In this document: positions 45,494 through 56,840 of the stretch, in pieces
Position numbering within the stretch: the first letter of the stretch is position 1
How the letters are laid out: every line of letters begins with the position of its first letter
Source: Clarkia xantiana subsp. parviflora
Lineage: Eukaryota; Streptophyta; Magnoliopsida; Myrtales; Onagraceae
Direction: 5' to 3'
NCBI GenBank assembly: GCA_036873135.1
Contig: JAPTYO010000009.1
Location: 36,906,756-36,970,755 of the forward strand
Length of the DNA: 64,000 nucleotides
Program-made: the position numbers and the translations under genes
Notes under the pieces: model-generated
The model's database searches: none
Told to the model about the DNA's origin: nothing
Seen by the model: only the letters and a program-made list of their open reading frames with translations

Positions 45494-46640
45494 TCAAGCA
45501 TGACATTTCTTCAAGTGTTCGCCACTAAAAGAATGCTTCAACACATTGCCATCGAGGTCTTCCAGCTTATACGCGTTCCGAGCTGGCATCCCCACGACCT
45601 TATAAGGTCCTTCCCATTTTGGTGACATCTTGTTGATCCGATCCAAAAGGGTGAATTCATTCCGACGCTAGACCAGTTCCTCGACAAAGAACTGTCGAGA
45701 CTTGACTCGTCGATTATAATATCGGGTCGTTGCCAAGCGCATCCGAGTCTGGGCCTCATTTCATCATTTGATAGAGGTTCATAATACCTCGTCCGATGGG
45801 ATGCCACGGCTATTTCAACGGGAACAACTGCATACGTGCCATAAACAAGGCCAAACGGAGTCTCCCCAGTCGATCGTTTCGGTGTTGTTCTAACAGCCCA
45901 GCACATTTTCCAGCTCATCCAGCCATTTGCCCTTCAAGGCATGGACCCTCTTCTTCTGGCCATCCATCACGATCTTGTTGGCTGACTCCACCTGTCCATT
46001 GGTTTGAGCATGACGGACAAAGGCTGTCCGATTCTCAATTTTCAGTTCCTCCAGGTACTCCTTCCACTGGGCCCCGTTAAACGGAGGGCCGTTATCGCTG
46101 ATCAATACCTTGGGGATCCCGTATCTGGATATGATATGGGTCTGGAGGAATTTGAGGATATGATTCCCCGTTGTCTTGGCCAACGCCTTAGCTTCTATCC
46201 ACTTCGAGAAATAATCAATAGCCACGACTAAATATCGGCACTGACCTTTTGCAACTTGAAGGGGTCCCACCAAATCGATTCCCCACTGCGCGAAGGGCCA
46301 AGCACTCTTGATGGACGTCAGATCGGCGGCTGGAGCCACGATATTCGGGGCATACCTCTGGCAAGCGTCATAGGATCGAAATAGCATCGTTGCCTCCTTA
46401 TTCATCGAGGGCCGGTAATAGCCCAGGTTCAGCACTTTACTCACGACGAATCGGGCACCTTCATTACAAGCCGAGTATCCTTCATGCACCTCCCTAAGGA
46501 TCCGATCTGTGTCAGGCTCAGCCACACATTTCAAGTAAGGAGTTAAATACCCCTTTTTAAACAGTTGGTTGTCCACCATCACATAATTGACCGCGATTCG
46601 GCGTAATTTACCGGCTGCTACTTCGTCATCGGGGACTGCC
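45494..46640 (-). pseudogene. Gypsy-4 integrase
   Basis: From a frameshift near 46640 the frame runs through H-E-G-Y-S-A-C-N-E (one zinc His replaced by Asn), C-Q-R-Y-A-P-N, W-G-I-D-L-V-G-P, S-D-N-G-P-P-F and Q-V-E-S-A-N-K. It shifts again near 45900. A gap of about 60 nt near 45745 removes part of the tail, and a stop lies near 45672. The frame ends G-E-H-L-K-K-C-H-A at 45494. The DDE residues are present, but the breaks make it inactive. Confidence 0.88.
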
Positions 46641-48561
46641 CCGTAGTCAGGTACACGACTAGCGGGGTCATCCAAGTGGGCTCCTCCGATCCGGTCTCGA
46701 TGGCACATACCTCCGATTGATCAGTGGTTGACAGGATCACTTTCTCCAAGAAGTGCACCTTCCGACTTTCATCGAGGGGTGCCCCCAAGGCAAACTTGCT
46801 CAAAGCATTTGCTTCCACATTATCCTCCCTCGGGGTCGCCTCAATATCGAAGCTCTTGAAACTCTCCTTCAAGGTTTGCACCTCACGAAGGTACTTTTTC
46901 ATCATCGGGCTCTTTGCTTCATATCGCCCCTGGACTTGGTTCACAATCAGGCTAGCATCGCACTTCACCTTTAAGTGACCAACTCCCGTTCCTTTTGCAA
47001 TCTTGAGGCCGGTGATGAGAGCCTCGTATTCAGCTTCATTGTTGGTGGCCCTAAACGTCAAGGCCAAGGCATATCGAAGGGGCTCGCCTCCGTCTGGCGG
47101 TATCAGTATGAATCCTGCTCCCGATCCTTCTGAATTTGAGGAGCCATCGGTATACATCTCCCAAGTATTTTCGTCATCGGGCTGTTCAGTATGTTCTGCC
47201 ATCGGGACTTCCATAGTTGCCCCCTCTACAGGGCCTGCTTCTTCTAGATCGGGGGCTGTAGACTCTGCTATGAAATCCGCCAACGTCTGGCCCTTAATAG
47301 TCGTTCTCAGAGCAAAGTGAATGCGGAACTCACTAAGCTCGACTGCCCATTTCACTAATCTCCCCGACGCATCAGGTCGGTTCAAAAAATGTTTCAAGGG
47401 CTGATTCGTCAAAACAGTAATTTCATGCGCGTGGAAGTAAGGTCTCAGCTTCCGAGCAGTAACAATCAACGCAAAAAGATACTTCTCAACGGCGGGATAA
47501 TTCATTTCAGACTTGGCGAGTGCCTTGCTTATATAATAGACGGGGACTTGGTTACCTTCTACGACTTTCACTAAGACAGAGCTAACAGCAAATTCAGAAA
47601 CAGCCAAATACAGATAGAGTGGCTCGCCTGGAATGGGCTTCGCCAACGGTGGGAGGGTGCGGAGGTGCTGCTTGAGTGCCCGGAATGCCTCTTCGCACTT
47701 GGCAGTCCACTCAAACTTCTTGTTGGCCCTCAGCACTTCAAAGAACGGCATGGATAGGTCGCTCGCCTTGGACAGGAAGCGATTCATCGCGGCCAATCGG
47801 CCATTCAGCACTTGCACCTCCCGATGGTTCGTCGGGGACTTCATCTCCTCGATCGCCTTCAGCTTCTCAGGGTTCACCTCAATTCCCCTCTGGCTCACCA
47901 TGAAGCCCAGAAACTTCCCCGAGTGCACTCCGAAGGCACACTTGGCCGGGTTCAAGCGAACTTGACGAAGCCTCATCCGCTCAAACGCTGTAGCCAAGTT
48001 GTGAAGATGATCCTCGGCCTGTCGGGACTTCACCAGCATATCGTCCACATAGGCCTCCATCGTTTTCCCCAGCATATCCCCGTACAGCTTATTCACCATC
48101 CTCTGATAAGTTGCACCTGCATTAATCAGTCCAAAGGGCATGACATCATAGTGATAGATGTCGCTATCAGTATAAAAGACGGTGTGGGGGGCGTCCTCCT
48201 TGGACATCTTGATCTGATTGTAGCCGGAGTAGGTATCTATAAAACTCAGCAACTCATGTCCCGATGTTGCATCCACCAGCTGGTCGATCCTCGGGAGCGG
48301 ATAGCAATCCTTCGGGGATGCTTTGTTCAGGTCGCGGAAATCAACACACATCCGCCACTTGCTATTGCTCTTCTTCACCAGGACTGGGTTGGCAACCCAG
48401 ATCATGAATAAGAGCTCCTTGATGAATCCAGCATCGAGCAATCTGCCCACTTCTTGCTGGATCGCGATCTTCTTGTCGGCACCCATCGGGCGCCTTCTCT
48501 GTGTAATCGGCTTGATCGCGCGATCAATCTTCAGCTCGTGAGTAACCACATCGGGGCTGAT
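46641..48561 (-). CDS. pol: Gypsy-4 RT, RNase H and second RNase H
   Basis: A long open frame (about 640 residues from 48549), the best preserved pol block here. Numbered from 48549: RT with W-R-M-C-V-D-F-R-D-L-N (65-75) and Y-V-D-D (167-170); first RNase H about 310-430, with L-A-V-S-E-F in place of the catalytic D-A-S; second RNase H from 465 with Y-T-D-G-S (D468), E-A-E-Y-E-A (E507), K-C-D-A-S (D531) and E-A-N-A-L-S where N581 replaces the usual fourth Asp. The frame continues gag-protease across a stop at 48562-48564, so gag and pol were one frame. It ends in a frameshift near 46640, before integrase. Confidence 0.9.
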
Positions 48562-51000
48562 TCATGGCATGTCACTCGGGGACCAGGCAAAAAGCTCCTT
48601 GAACTCCTTCAACAGATCAATCAGTTCTCGGGCCGTCTCCACAGTCAGAGCGGACCCGATTTTCACATTTCTCTGAGGTCCATCAATCTCGACCTCCTGT
48701 AAATCCTCCATCTGGGCGGGACGCCCAAACTCCTCTCGGGGATCGGTATCAGTCTGGAAAACAGTCATGGCCTCCTGATTCCTCCTTCGAGTGGCATTGA
48801 CATAGCACTTCATGGAGGCCACTTGATCGCCTATGACTTCCCCGAATCCATGGTCAGTCGGAAACTTCATCTTCTGATGGACAGTTGAGGCGATTGCCCC
48901 CAGCAGGTTGATGGTGGTCCTCCCGATAATTGCATTATAAGTCCCCGCGGATTCGACCACCACGAACTCCACGTTCCTCTTCTCCGACTTCCAGCCACTA
49001 CCGAACTCGACTGGTAAGGTAATCATCCCCACCGGGTAAGAAGTAGACCCAGAAAATCCGACCATCGGGAAGTCCGCAGGCTTCAAGTCCTTCTTGGTTT
49101 TCCCCATGGCCTGGAGCGCATCCATGAACAAAATATCGGAGGAGCTCCCTCCATCAATCAAGATTCGCTTCATCTCGTACCCATCCACGTTCAGAGTTAT
49201 GACCAAAGCGTCATCATGCGGGGTCTCCATTCCTATCAGGTCATCCGCTGAGAAGGGAATCACCATCTCTTGCTTCGGAGTCCAAGTTCGGGCCCTCTTG
49301 CCCAGCAGCACAGCAATGGGAATTCGAGAAGCATAGACCTCCCGAGATGCCGTGGTATCTCCTCCCGCAACAAGTCTCCCATGAATCACATTAATGGTCC
49401 CCCACTTCTCCTTGCGGGCATTGGAAGACTCAGGCTTATCCTTCTTCGGGGATCGACCGCGGGATCGGGAACGAGACCACGATCGGGACCGGGAACGGGA
49501 TCGGCTCCGTCGCCCAGCCACAAATTCCTTGAGCTTTCCCTTCTGGATCAATTTCTCAATCTCCTTCTTCAACTCCCGACAATGGTTAGTGTCGGGACCG
49601 CTGGCACGATGAAAGCGACAATAACGATCGGTGCGGGCTCCCATGAACTCTCCATCCTTCTTCAGGGGGTACCTGGCGATACCTTGCTGGTCCATCACCG
49701 CCAACACAGCACCCATGGGGCAAATGAGAGGAGTGTAATGGTCCTCCCGTTTTTCCAACTTCGAGGGACGCTTGTCTTCCCTCCGATCGGGACAGCCTCG
49801 ACCCCAACTGTTCTCGGGTTTGTCTTTCCTCCTTCGATCGTCCGAGGGTTTGAACGACTGCTTCCCCTTGTTCGATTTCGGAGGATCAAGGTCTCCGGCA
49901 GCTATCTTCGACTCCTGTACGTCAATTTGTAGCTTCACCCTCTTCTGCAACGCCTCCATGTTCCACACAGCCTTCTCAGCCACGCTGTGCATCAGGTCGG
50001 AACCATACGGTGCAGTCAGGTTTCGAATGAAGGTGCGGATGGTCTCTCCCTCCGACATCTCCTCATCAATCTTGGCCACGCTGGCAGTGTACCTCTGATA
50101 ATAATGCGCCAGCGATTCATCGGGCCTCTGTACCACCTCAGCCAGGGACCTCGCGCTTTTCAAGAGACGCCGACCACCCTGGTACTGCTGGATGAAACGA
50201 TCATGCATCTGGGTCCAGGTAGAGATGCATCCTGGAGGAAGGCTAAAGAACCATGTCAGGGCTCTTTCACCAAGTGTTCCCGGGAACAGAACGCACACTA
50301 TATCGTCATTCGGGGCTCTGCTTAGACAAGCCATGACATGCTTCTGGACATGGCGAACTGGATCTCCTTCGCCATCATACTCCTTGATTTTCGGGATACC
50401 AAGTCCTGGCGGAGCAGTGGTGTTCACCAATCGGGGGACAAAGGGATGAGTGGATCGATCCCTCTGTTCCGACATCATCTTCTTCTAGTCTCCCATACAG
50501 ACGTTCACAATCTTCACCACTTGGTCGGGGGTGATAGGACCATTAAGAGGGATGGTCCTATGCTGCACCGGTCCAGGCCCATCAATCACGAACTGCTCTG
50601 ACTGAGCGGGCTCCTTGCCCTTGTCCTTGTGCTCGGGTTGGGCCTCCTGCCCGTCCCAATTCTCTCTCGGCGGGGGCGGAGGCAACTCTTCCTCCTTCTT
50701 TTTGGTAGCCTCCCTTCGGTCCAGGAGAGCCTCCAGGAATATTGGCATGGCATCCATCACAGCCTTTGCCAGGTCCGGCTTTGTAGGGGTATCCTGGTCC
50801 TTCCTCGGGATCTCTTCCCTGTCCTCCGACGAGTTTCGAACGGAATCCTCGCGATTGTCATGATGCCCCCCTGTTTGGGAACCAGCAGGGAGAGGATCGT
50901 TCCGATCAACACTGCGTTCCGGCAGCTTGGAATTCAGAGTTCCAGCAGGATGACGGGAACCGCCGGATTGTCCTTGTTTCTTCTTCTGCTTGCCAGCCAT
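48562..51000 (-). pseudogene. gag: Gypsy-4 gag and protease, one internal stop
   Basis: ATG 51000 (M-A-G-K-Q-K-K-K-Q-G) starts the frame. A stop at 50485-50487 splits it, then it is open to 48562. The Retrotrans_gag core has L-G-E-R-A-L-T-W-F-F-S-L-P. The zinc knuckle reads C-R-F-H-R-A-S-G-P-D-T-N-H-C, with Pro for the second His, so zinc binding is probably lost. An arginine-serine tract follows (R-S-R-S-R-S-R-S-W-S-R), then the linker and the protease with D-G-G-S-S-S-D-I-L. Collinear with Gypsy-2 throughout. Confidence 0.9.
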
Positions 51001-51037
51001 CGATTGGGTAGAAGCTATCTTTGCTTTTTGTTACGTT

Positions 51038-51054
51038 TCCCACAGACGGTGCCA
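51038..51054 (-). other. Gypsy-4 primer binding site
   Basis: Minus strand TGGCACCGTCTGTGGGA, one change from the Gypsy-2 site, one base from the 5' LTR. Confidence 0.75.
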
Positions 51055-51055
51055 A

Positions 51056-51758
51056 TGTTGAATCACGGTTGGAACTCCGGTACGTTCTTGACGGAAGTCC
51101 GAACTCCTTCGCTCCAAGTAATCCTGCAAGAAGGGGATAGACCGGGCGGTGACCCAGAATCCCTCTCCGATGCTTAAATGAGTATCTCGATGTAGGCTAG
51201 CAAGTAACATTATGTGAATGTCAATGTCTCAATCCTGAGGTAACTCATTCCTTTATATAGGGGAGGAGTTACCCCAGTTACCTTTTGCGATAACTGCTGG
51301 GGGCAGTTAGCCCACGTTCCGTTTATCTCGGCCACTTGCCCACGTTCCGTCTTTTTAGGCCACTTCCCCACTATGTTGATAGTTGGCGGGTTACTCGGCC
51401 TCGTTCTCTGGTGGCAAGTCCCGACGGATGTCGGGGACTCCAGAGTTATCTCCTTTGGTCACCGCTCGGGGCCCCTCGTCATCGGGACAGGGCCAGCATT
51501 CTCAGGGATTCAATATCGGGGCCTACTCAAAGGCATATCATCGGGGCCTACTAAAAGGCATATCATCGGGGCCTACTTAAAGGCATATCATCGGGGCCTA
51601 CTTAAAAGCATATCATCGGGAGCGTTCAGCTCATATATTGGGACCGACCTTGTCGGGTCCCCTCGTATTGGTCTTCTAAGCCTCTTTTGGGGCCCAGTGG
51701 GCCTACTTCGCCGTTTAGTCGCCGTTAATGGGCCTAACGGCTATATCGAAACCCATCA
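51056..51758 (-). repeat. Gypsy-4 5' LTR
   Basis: 703 bp; the plus strand reads TGTTGAATCACGG to GAAACCCATCA, followed by the target repeat CTAGG. The minus TATATAAA is at 51252-51259. It carries the same 25-bp repeat units as the other LTR (about 51519-51620). Confidence 0.94.
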
Positions 51759-51931
51759 CTAGGGTTTCGGTCGAACCATGCAAAAAGGGGGGAGGCCCAT
51801 TTTGGGCCTCCCTTATCAATTACTAATTGGATTTGGCCCAATTAGCTTAGATTGACAATTACCTAATTAACTTAGGTAATTCCCTTAATTAACGGGCTCC
51901 TATTACGGCGTCACATCACCATATGCTAACA

Positions 51932-52502
51932 GACGCCCCACCCCCGTCTCCTGTTGCTGGCGAACCACCACCCCATAGTGCCCAACCCACAAATTCAAAT
52001 GCAAATCCCACCACAGATTAAACCTAGCTAAGCTCCATGTAAAGTGTAGTGACTTAATTAGAAGTTTGGGAGGAGAGATTGAAAATGGAGGAGAAGGTGA
52101 AAACCTAGGTTGAAGAAGATGAAGATGCTCTTGAAAATAAAGGAGAATGGAGAGTGCTTTTGAAAAATGAAGTAAAATCCAAATATATGCCTTTTAAGGT
52201 ATATATTATGGATTTCTTCTAAAAACTCCACCAAAGGAGACACGAACAAAGAGACACAGTCCGAAGGATAAGCAAAACGAGACCAGGGGGCATAGAAATA
52301 GAAGCACATCTCGAGAGCTCATTAAAAGCCGGGATCACCAAAAACCTTCTCAAAGAAAAGGAAGGGCAAAATCATGACACCTCTCGGGAACTCGAAAGAG
52401 GTCGGGACCATCACTAAGGTACGTCACTCTACCCGCTTTGGTGATATTCCGCTGAAAATAGAGTCAAGAAAAGGAAAAGCCATTCCTTGACTTAGTGGAA
52501 AA
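51932..52502. other. Gypsy-3 remainder right of Copia-C
   Basis: It starts with the second GACGC target copy and runs to the right LTR. No gene is seen. The purine run AGTGGAAAA (52494-52502) abuts the LTR and is a likely PPT, which supports the LTR starting at TGGTGGATA. Confidence 0.6.
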
Positions 52503-53105
52503 TGGTGGATATACGCCCAAGCCTTCACCAATTGGGTCCAAGAGGTGGGCCCAAAAAGTATCTCGAGTGGAAAAACCCACTCGGGAAGACCCCGGGTGAA
52601 AAAACCACCCGGTACCCGAGCAAGGCCCTAGGGGTACCCCTCTCCTTCCGGACAAGCCCCTCTCGTCCGGACCCCCACCCCGGATGATATTTCGCCCAGG
52701 GCTTACCCTTGAAAAGCTACACACAAACACTTGACTATATTGAACTTACCTACGGTTGAACCAAGGTCAAAGGCAACTTATTTACTGTCAAGCCCAACCC
52801 ATAATTACGAACCCGCCACAGCCGGACCAGAGAACCACTGGAACCGGGGAAGTCCGATAGAAACTCTATAAATAGAGAGTTCATCCCTCATTTGAAGGTA
52901 TTCACTCTCTCTAAGCTCACCCTCTCTCTAGAAGCTCTCACTAACTTAAGCTTTGGAGTGGGCTTACCGGGAATCCCCTGGTGCCCCTTTTGCAGGGAGG
53001 CAAGGAGAGATCGAGAAGGAGAAAGATCAGGAAGAAGAAACCCACCTACGAAGAAGAAGCCCACCAACGGAAGAGAAGCCCACGACGAACAGTCTCGGGC
53101 AAACA
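52503..53105 (+). repeat. Gypsy-3 3' LTR
   Basis: 603 bp, TGGTGGATATACG to GGGCAAACA, with TATAAATA at 52867-52874. It has a small extra block (GGGTGAAAAAACCACCC region) and small gaps relative to the left copy. Confidence 0.9.
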
Positions 53106-54158
53106 GTTTCGATAATTGAAAGTTACATTTTTTATAAATGAGAGAATTGCAATTCGAGTTTATGATTCATCGACGTCCTAATGTTTGATTACATTGTATT
53201 TTACGCTCTATAAAATATGTCATAGGAGGACGCAATCCTCTGCCTAAATTATGTCGAATGTGGCACCTTGCCTTGTCACACGGGCACGGTCGTCTTGTAG
53301 GAGATGGGGACCTCTGCCGCAGCAAGACTTTCTAAGAACCAGTTGGATAAACTTGGTTACGCAAAAATGATCATTTTGTTACGGAGTAACACGACACGAT
53401 CTTTGTTTTACACATCGCCGGTGATGAACTTTGTTCGTCGTTAACCACATTCAGGGCCAGATGAAAATCTACGATAACATTATTGACATATCTCACACCT
53501 GACGATGTTCGGGTATGCTATCGACGCGTGCTTCATACTACGCGTGCCATGTTCGACCACGGGGTCATGCTTAGTTGTACTAGGTAGAATCCTCGAGATT
53601 TGGATGGCCGCACACTTCTTCACCTCGAGCGTGTGATTTATCCCGGGATCCTTATGAAGAGGCACCCGAAGTATCCTCTTTGACTTAGAACTCGTATCTA
53701 AGGTCAGGCTCAATGTTCGCTTCCCGGCATATGAGCGCAGTGCTGAAGAAAAAGGCCAAGTTACCACGTCTTTGGAAACCAGTTGGGTTTGACTAAGGGT
53801 ACGAGCGATGGGCACCAACCGGATATTAGTTCAAGGTTTTGAATACCTGTACGGATGCCTTGGAGAAGTATTCCTATTTGGAAATTGGGCAATTGGAGAA
53901 TTAACAGCTGACCTAGAATACATCGCGATACAATTTGATGTTTTTAATAGGTTGATTTGAGATAGGGAATCAACGATCCACAGGCGTTATAACACTCCTA
54001 ACAGATGAGTAGCACGATGCCTGTCGTATCCGGCGGTCTCACAGTAAACCTCGTATGAACTATTCAGAAGCAAGGGGCTAGATCAAAACAGTGAAATGTT
54101 GATGCGATTTAGACAACAATACATTAACAGGCACCCTCTCATTCCGGCGAGTAGGAGT
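53106..54158 (+). other. Copia-A 3' noncoding region
   Basis: It resumes Copia-A after Gypsy-3 and is collinear with the Copia-C 3' region. It ends with GGCGAGTAGGAGT before the LTR, a PPT with one or two changes from that of Copia-C. No gene is seen. Confidence 0.7.
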
Positions 54159-54754
54159 TGTTAGCATATAGTGATTGGACGCCGTAAATGGAAGCCCATT
54201 AATATGTATATATTCCCTAAGAAATTGAGTAAATTTCACATTAGGGAAATTGGGCTTGACCCAAATCCCAATTGACATGAGAGGCCCAAAATTGGGCCTC
54301 CCTTATACAACATAGGCCGGCCGAAATTAGGAGAGGGCAAAGTGGACTTTTGTCTCCTTTGCTCCTCTTATAAATAGGGAGTGTTAGGGGTTTTATTAGG
54401 GTAATTCACAATTCCTCCTCTGTGGTGATTTGAGAGAAAAACCCTCCTCCCCAAACACTAGTTTCGGCCGAACCTATACTTCACCAAGGGTGTACCAATT
54501 TGCTTTGAGCAAACACTCTGAAGATCTGTCCCTGCCAAGAATCGATCAGAGGCTTTGCTGTGGAGATTATACCGCGTAGGGCTTCCTTAACAAGAACCTT
54601 TACGAGTTTTGTCCGGTGGATCGAGAACTCCCTCAACAAGATCTTGGGACTACGGAAAAGGTTTAAGGTATGTTCACATCTTCCGCTGCGTAACAGTGAT
54701 TACTAGCATGTACCTTGTTTATGTTTCCGTAGTATTTAATACCGTAATCCAACA
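54159..54754 (+). repeat. Copia-A 3' LTR
   Basis: 596 bp, TGTTAGCATATAG to CGTAATCCAACA. TATAAATAGGG is near 54370. After it the sequence changes to minus-strand Copia-B. Confidence 0.92.
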
Positions 54755-55411
54755 CTGTGTTCGTACGCTTGGAGGTGAACATTGAGTCTGACCTTAGATA
54801 TGAGTTCTAAGAGGTAAGGATACTTTGGGTGCTCCTACAGTAAGAAACCGGGATCATTCACACGCTCAAGGTGAAGAAGTTTGTGCCCATCAGAATCTCG
54901 GAAGATTCCACCTAGCACAACCGAGTCTGGCCACGTGGTCGAACGTGGCTAGCGCAGTATGAAGTGCGCGTCGATAGCATAACATGAACTTACATATTGT
55001 CAGGAATGAGAAATATCATATGCTATTGTAGATTCTCATACAACCTAGAATGTGGTAATTGCGAACATATTTCATCACGGCTATCCGCAAAACAATGATC
55101 ATGTCGTGTAACCCCAAAACCAAATGATCGTTTTTCTTAACCAGGTTTATCTTTTGAAACACCATGGTTCTTAGCCGGTCTTGACATGGTTGAGGTTCCC
55201 CCTCCATCAATACGACCGTGCACGTGTGACGAGGCAAGGTCCACATTTGACATATTTTGATGGAGGTTTTACACTCCTACGACTAAATTATAGACCGTCC
55301 ATCCTATGTAATTTAGCCATTATAATCGTAAGATCACAAACTCAAATCAAAACTGATTTCATTCAAATATTAATACAAATTTCAAAAATGTTACTGACAC
55401 ATACAAGCCTC
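54755..55411 (-). other. Copia-B 3' noncoding region (part)
   Basis: It matches Copia-C from about 33570 to 34236 in the same orientation, for example the block around ACCTTAGATATGAGTTC. The part nearer its 3' LTR is on the far side of Copia-A. Confidence 0.65.
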
Positions 55412-56840
55412 TTAAACCCTACGCAGTCCAAGCATTTTAACGTGCTTTTCGAAAACATCCTTGCGTAAAGGTTTTGTCAATGGGTCTGCAAACATATACT
55501 TATAGGAAAAGTATTCAATTGTGATCATTTTGTCTTCTACCACACTATTTGCATAGTTTAATTTAACATCAATGTGTTTCATCCTACTATGGTACTTAAG
55601 ATTCTTAATTGCCCCTATCGCTGCTTGACTGTCATAGTAAATGCACAAAGACTTACTCTCGTCCTCGACGTCAAGCAGGGCATTCAAGAGCCTCTTTAGC
55701 CAGATAGCTTCCTATGCATTCTTAGATAGAGCTACGAATTCGGATTCCATCGTTGACAGCGCGACATAGGATTGCTTCTTGCTCATCCATGAAATGACGA
55801 CATTAGCAAGGAGAAACACTTCTCCTGAGGTGGACTTACAATCATCTGGATTGCAACCATGGTCGGTGTCACTATACCCGGACAATTATAGCTTACCAAC
55901 TTCATTGCACAGTCCGTAGTCAGCTGTACTTTTCAAATATCGAATAAATCGTTTCACGACTCGTAAATGTTGATATCCATGGTAATATTGGACACTTGCT
56001 ACTAAACCCACAACGTAACAGATATTTGGACGAGTGCATTGCATGACGTACATTAAGACTGCCTACCATAATGAAGTACTCTGCACTTCTCATCAGTTCA
56101 CGCTCAGCCTGGTCTTTTGGGTCGTCACACTTCGACAGCGCACTCCCAAACACAAGCAGAATATCCACTGGTTTAGCATCATGGAGACTGAACCTTCTCA
56201 AAAATTTGTTGATATAGGCTTCTTGAGAAAGAGATAGTTTACGAACAACCCGATCCCTAATAATCTTAATGCCCATTATGTACGTGGCTTCTCCTATGTC
56301 TTTCATCTCAAATATAGATGCCAGCCAGAACTTTGATTCATTCAAATAACTCACATCGTTTGCGGCAATGAGTATGTCATCGACGTATAACGTTAAGATA
56401 ACATAATTGGACTTAGAGGTCTTAGTGTATACGCAGGGATCCTCGTGAAGATTCTCGAATCCGTTGCCAACGATTTCCTCGTGGAACTCGCGGTACCATT
56501 GGCTAGATGATTGTTTAAGACCATATATCGATCTTTGGAATTTACAAACTTTACATTCATTTCAATGGGATACGAAACCCTCTGGTTGCTCCATGTAGAT
56601 ATCTTCTTCCAAGTTCCCGTTAAGGAATGCTGTCTTAGCATCCATTTGGTGTAGCTCGAGATCGAGACTAGCAACCAAGGCCAAGATAGCCTGGACCGAA
56701 GTATAGCGCACAGTCAGTGAGTATGTCTCATCAAAGTCAACTCTGTGGAGTTGGGTATATCCTTTCGCATCAAGTCGAGCTTTGTATCACTCAACGTTTC
56801 CATCAATAACGAGTTTCATTTTTAAAACCCACTTCATCCC
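55412..56840 (-). pseudogene. pol: Copia-B reverse transcriptase and RNase H
   Basis: RT begins near 56835 with K-L-V-I-D-G-N-V-E and runs through F-D-E-T-Y-S, L-E-L-H-Q-M-D-A-K-T-A-F, S-I-Y-G-L-K-Q-S-S and Y-V-D-D-I-L. From about 56354 an open stretch carries M-G-E-A type sequence (E-M-K-D-I-G-E-A-T-Y-I) to 55920. RNase H ends with P-L-R-K-D-V-F-E-K-H-V-K-M-L-G-L at 55412. Several stops and shifts are present, including one in P-E-G-F-V-S-H. Not functional. Confidence 0.83.

Larger units (their letters stand above)
40652..51758 (-). mobile_element. Gypsy-4, full-length Tat-like element
   Basis: Flanked by the exact repeat CTAGG (40647-40651 and 51759-51763) in the Copia-C 5' LTR; the empty site is visible in the other Copia-C LTR. 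LTRs are 40652-41288 and 51056-51758. On the minus strand it has gag-protease, RT, two RNase H domains and integrase; on the plus strand the spliced accessory gene. It is the top of a five-layer nest and belongs to the same family as Gypsy-2 and Gypsy-5. Confidence 0.95.
32551..51931 (-). mobile_element. Copia-C, Ty1/copia, integrase not seen
   Basis: Flanked by the exact repeat GACGC (32546-32550 and 51932-51936). Both LTRs, PBS, leader, gag start, RT and RNase H are present on the minus strand. Its 5' LTR (40259-51931) is split by Gypsy-4. Without Gypsy-4 it is about 8.3 kb. Between gag and RT about 1.5 kb shows no integrase. Confidence 0.93.
40259..51931 (-). repeat. Copia-C 5' LTR, split by Gypsy-4
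   Basis: Parts 40259-40651 and 51759-51931. With Gypsy-4 and one CTAGG removed it is about 561 bp, equal to the left LTR. The end base pair TG is changed to TA at 40259-40260. Confidence 0.93.
24346..53105 (+). mobile_element. Gypsy-3, gag-protease-only Tat-like element
   Basis: Left LTR 24346-24950, right LTR 52503-53105. The flanking 5 bp are ATTTC (24341-24345) and GTTTC (53106-53110), a target repeat with one mismatch. If the LTR started at TGGATATACG instead, no repeat would fit. Contents are a broken gag, a protease, an extra zinc-knuckle frame, a 140-bp array and a spliced minus-strand gene; RT, RNase H and integrase are absent. Copia-C (with Gypsy-4 in it) is inserted at GACGC in the region upstream of the antisense gene. 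Without it the element is about 9.4 kb. Confidence 0.87.
1102..54754 (+). mobile_element. Copia-A, Ty1/copia host element (5' LTR out of window)
   Basis: Copia-A is cut into pieces by three insertions. Visible parts are the leader (1102-2172), gag start (2173-2197) and remains (from 20891), RT and RNase H (22690-24316), a long 3' noncoding stretch (24317-24345 and 53106-54158) and the 3' LTR (54159-54754). The pieces match Copia-C in the same order. The leader block GGGGATGGATCTCGG (from 1327) recurs on the minus strand near 38980. The 3' block GAATTGCAATTCGAGTTTATGATTC, split as GAATTGCAATTCGAG plus what follows near 53145, recurs near 34150. After the LTR the sequence switches to minus-strand Copia-B, so Copia-A is itself an insertion there. 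The adjacent 5 bp are CTGTG; the left partner is not in the window. Confidence 0.82.

Noticed and set aside
49270..49932. Long plus-strand frames opposite Gypsy-4 gag-pol (also 47812-48411, 50629-51177)
   Set aside because: They mirror the coding frame of gag and pol and have no motif of their own.
56393..56674. A 93-codon minus-strand frame within Copia-B RT
   Set aside because: The RT motifs (S-I-Y-G-L-K-Q) lie in a different frame of the same strand, so this one is a shadow.
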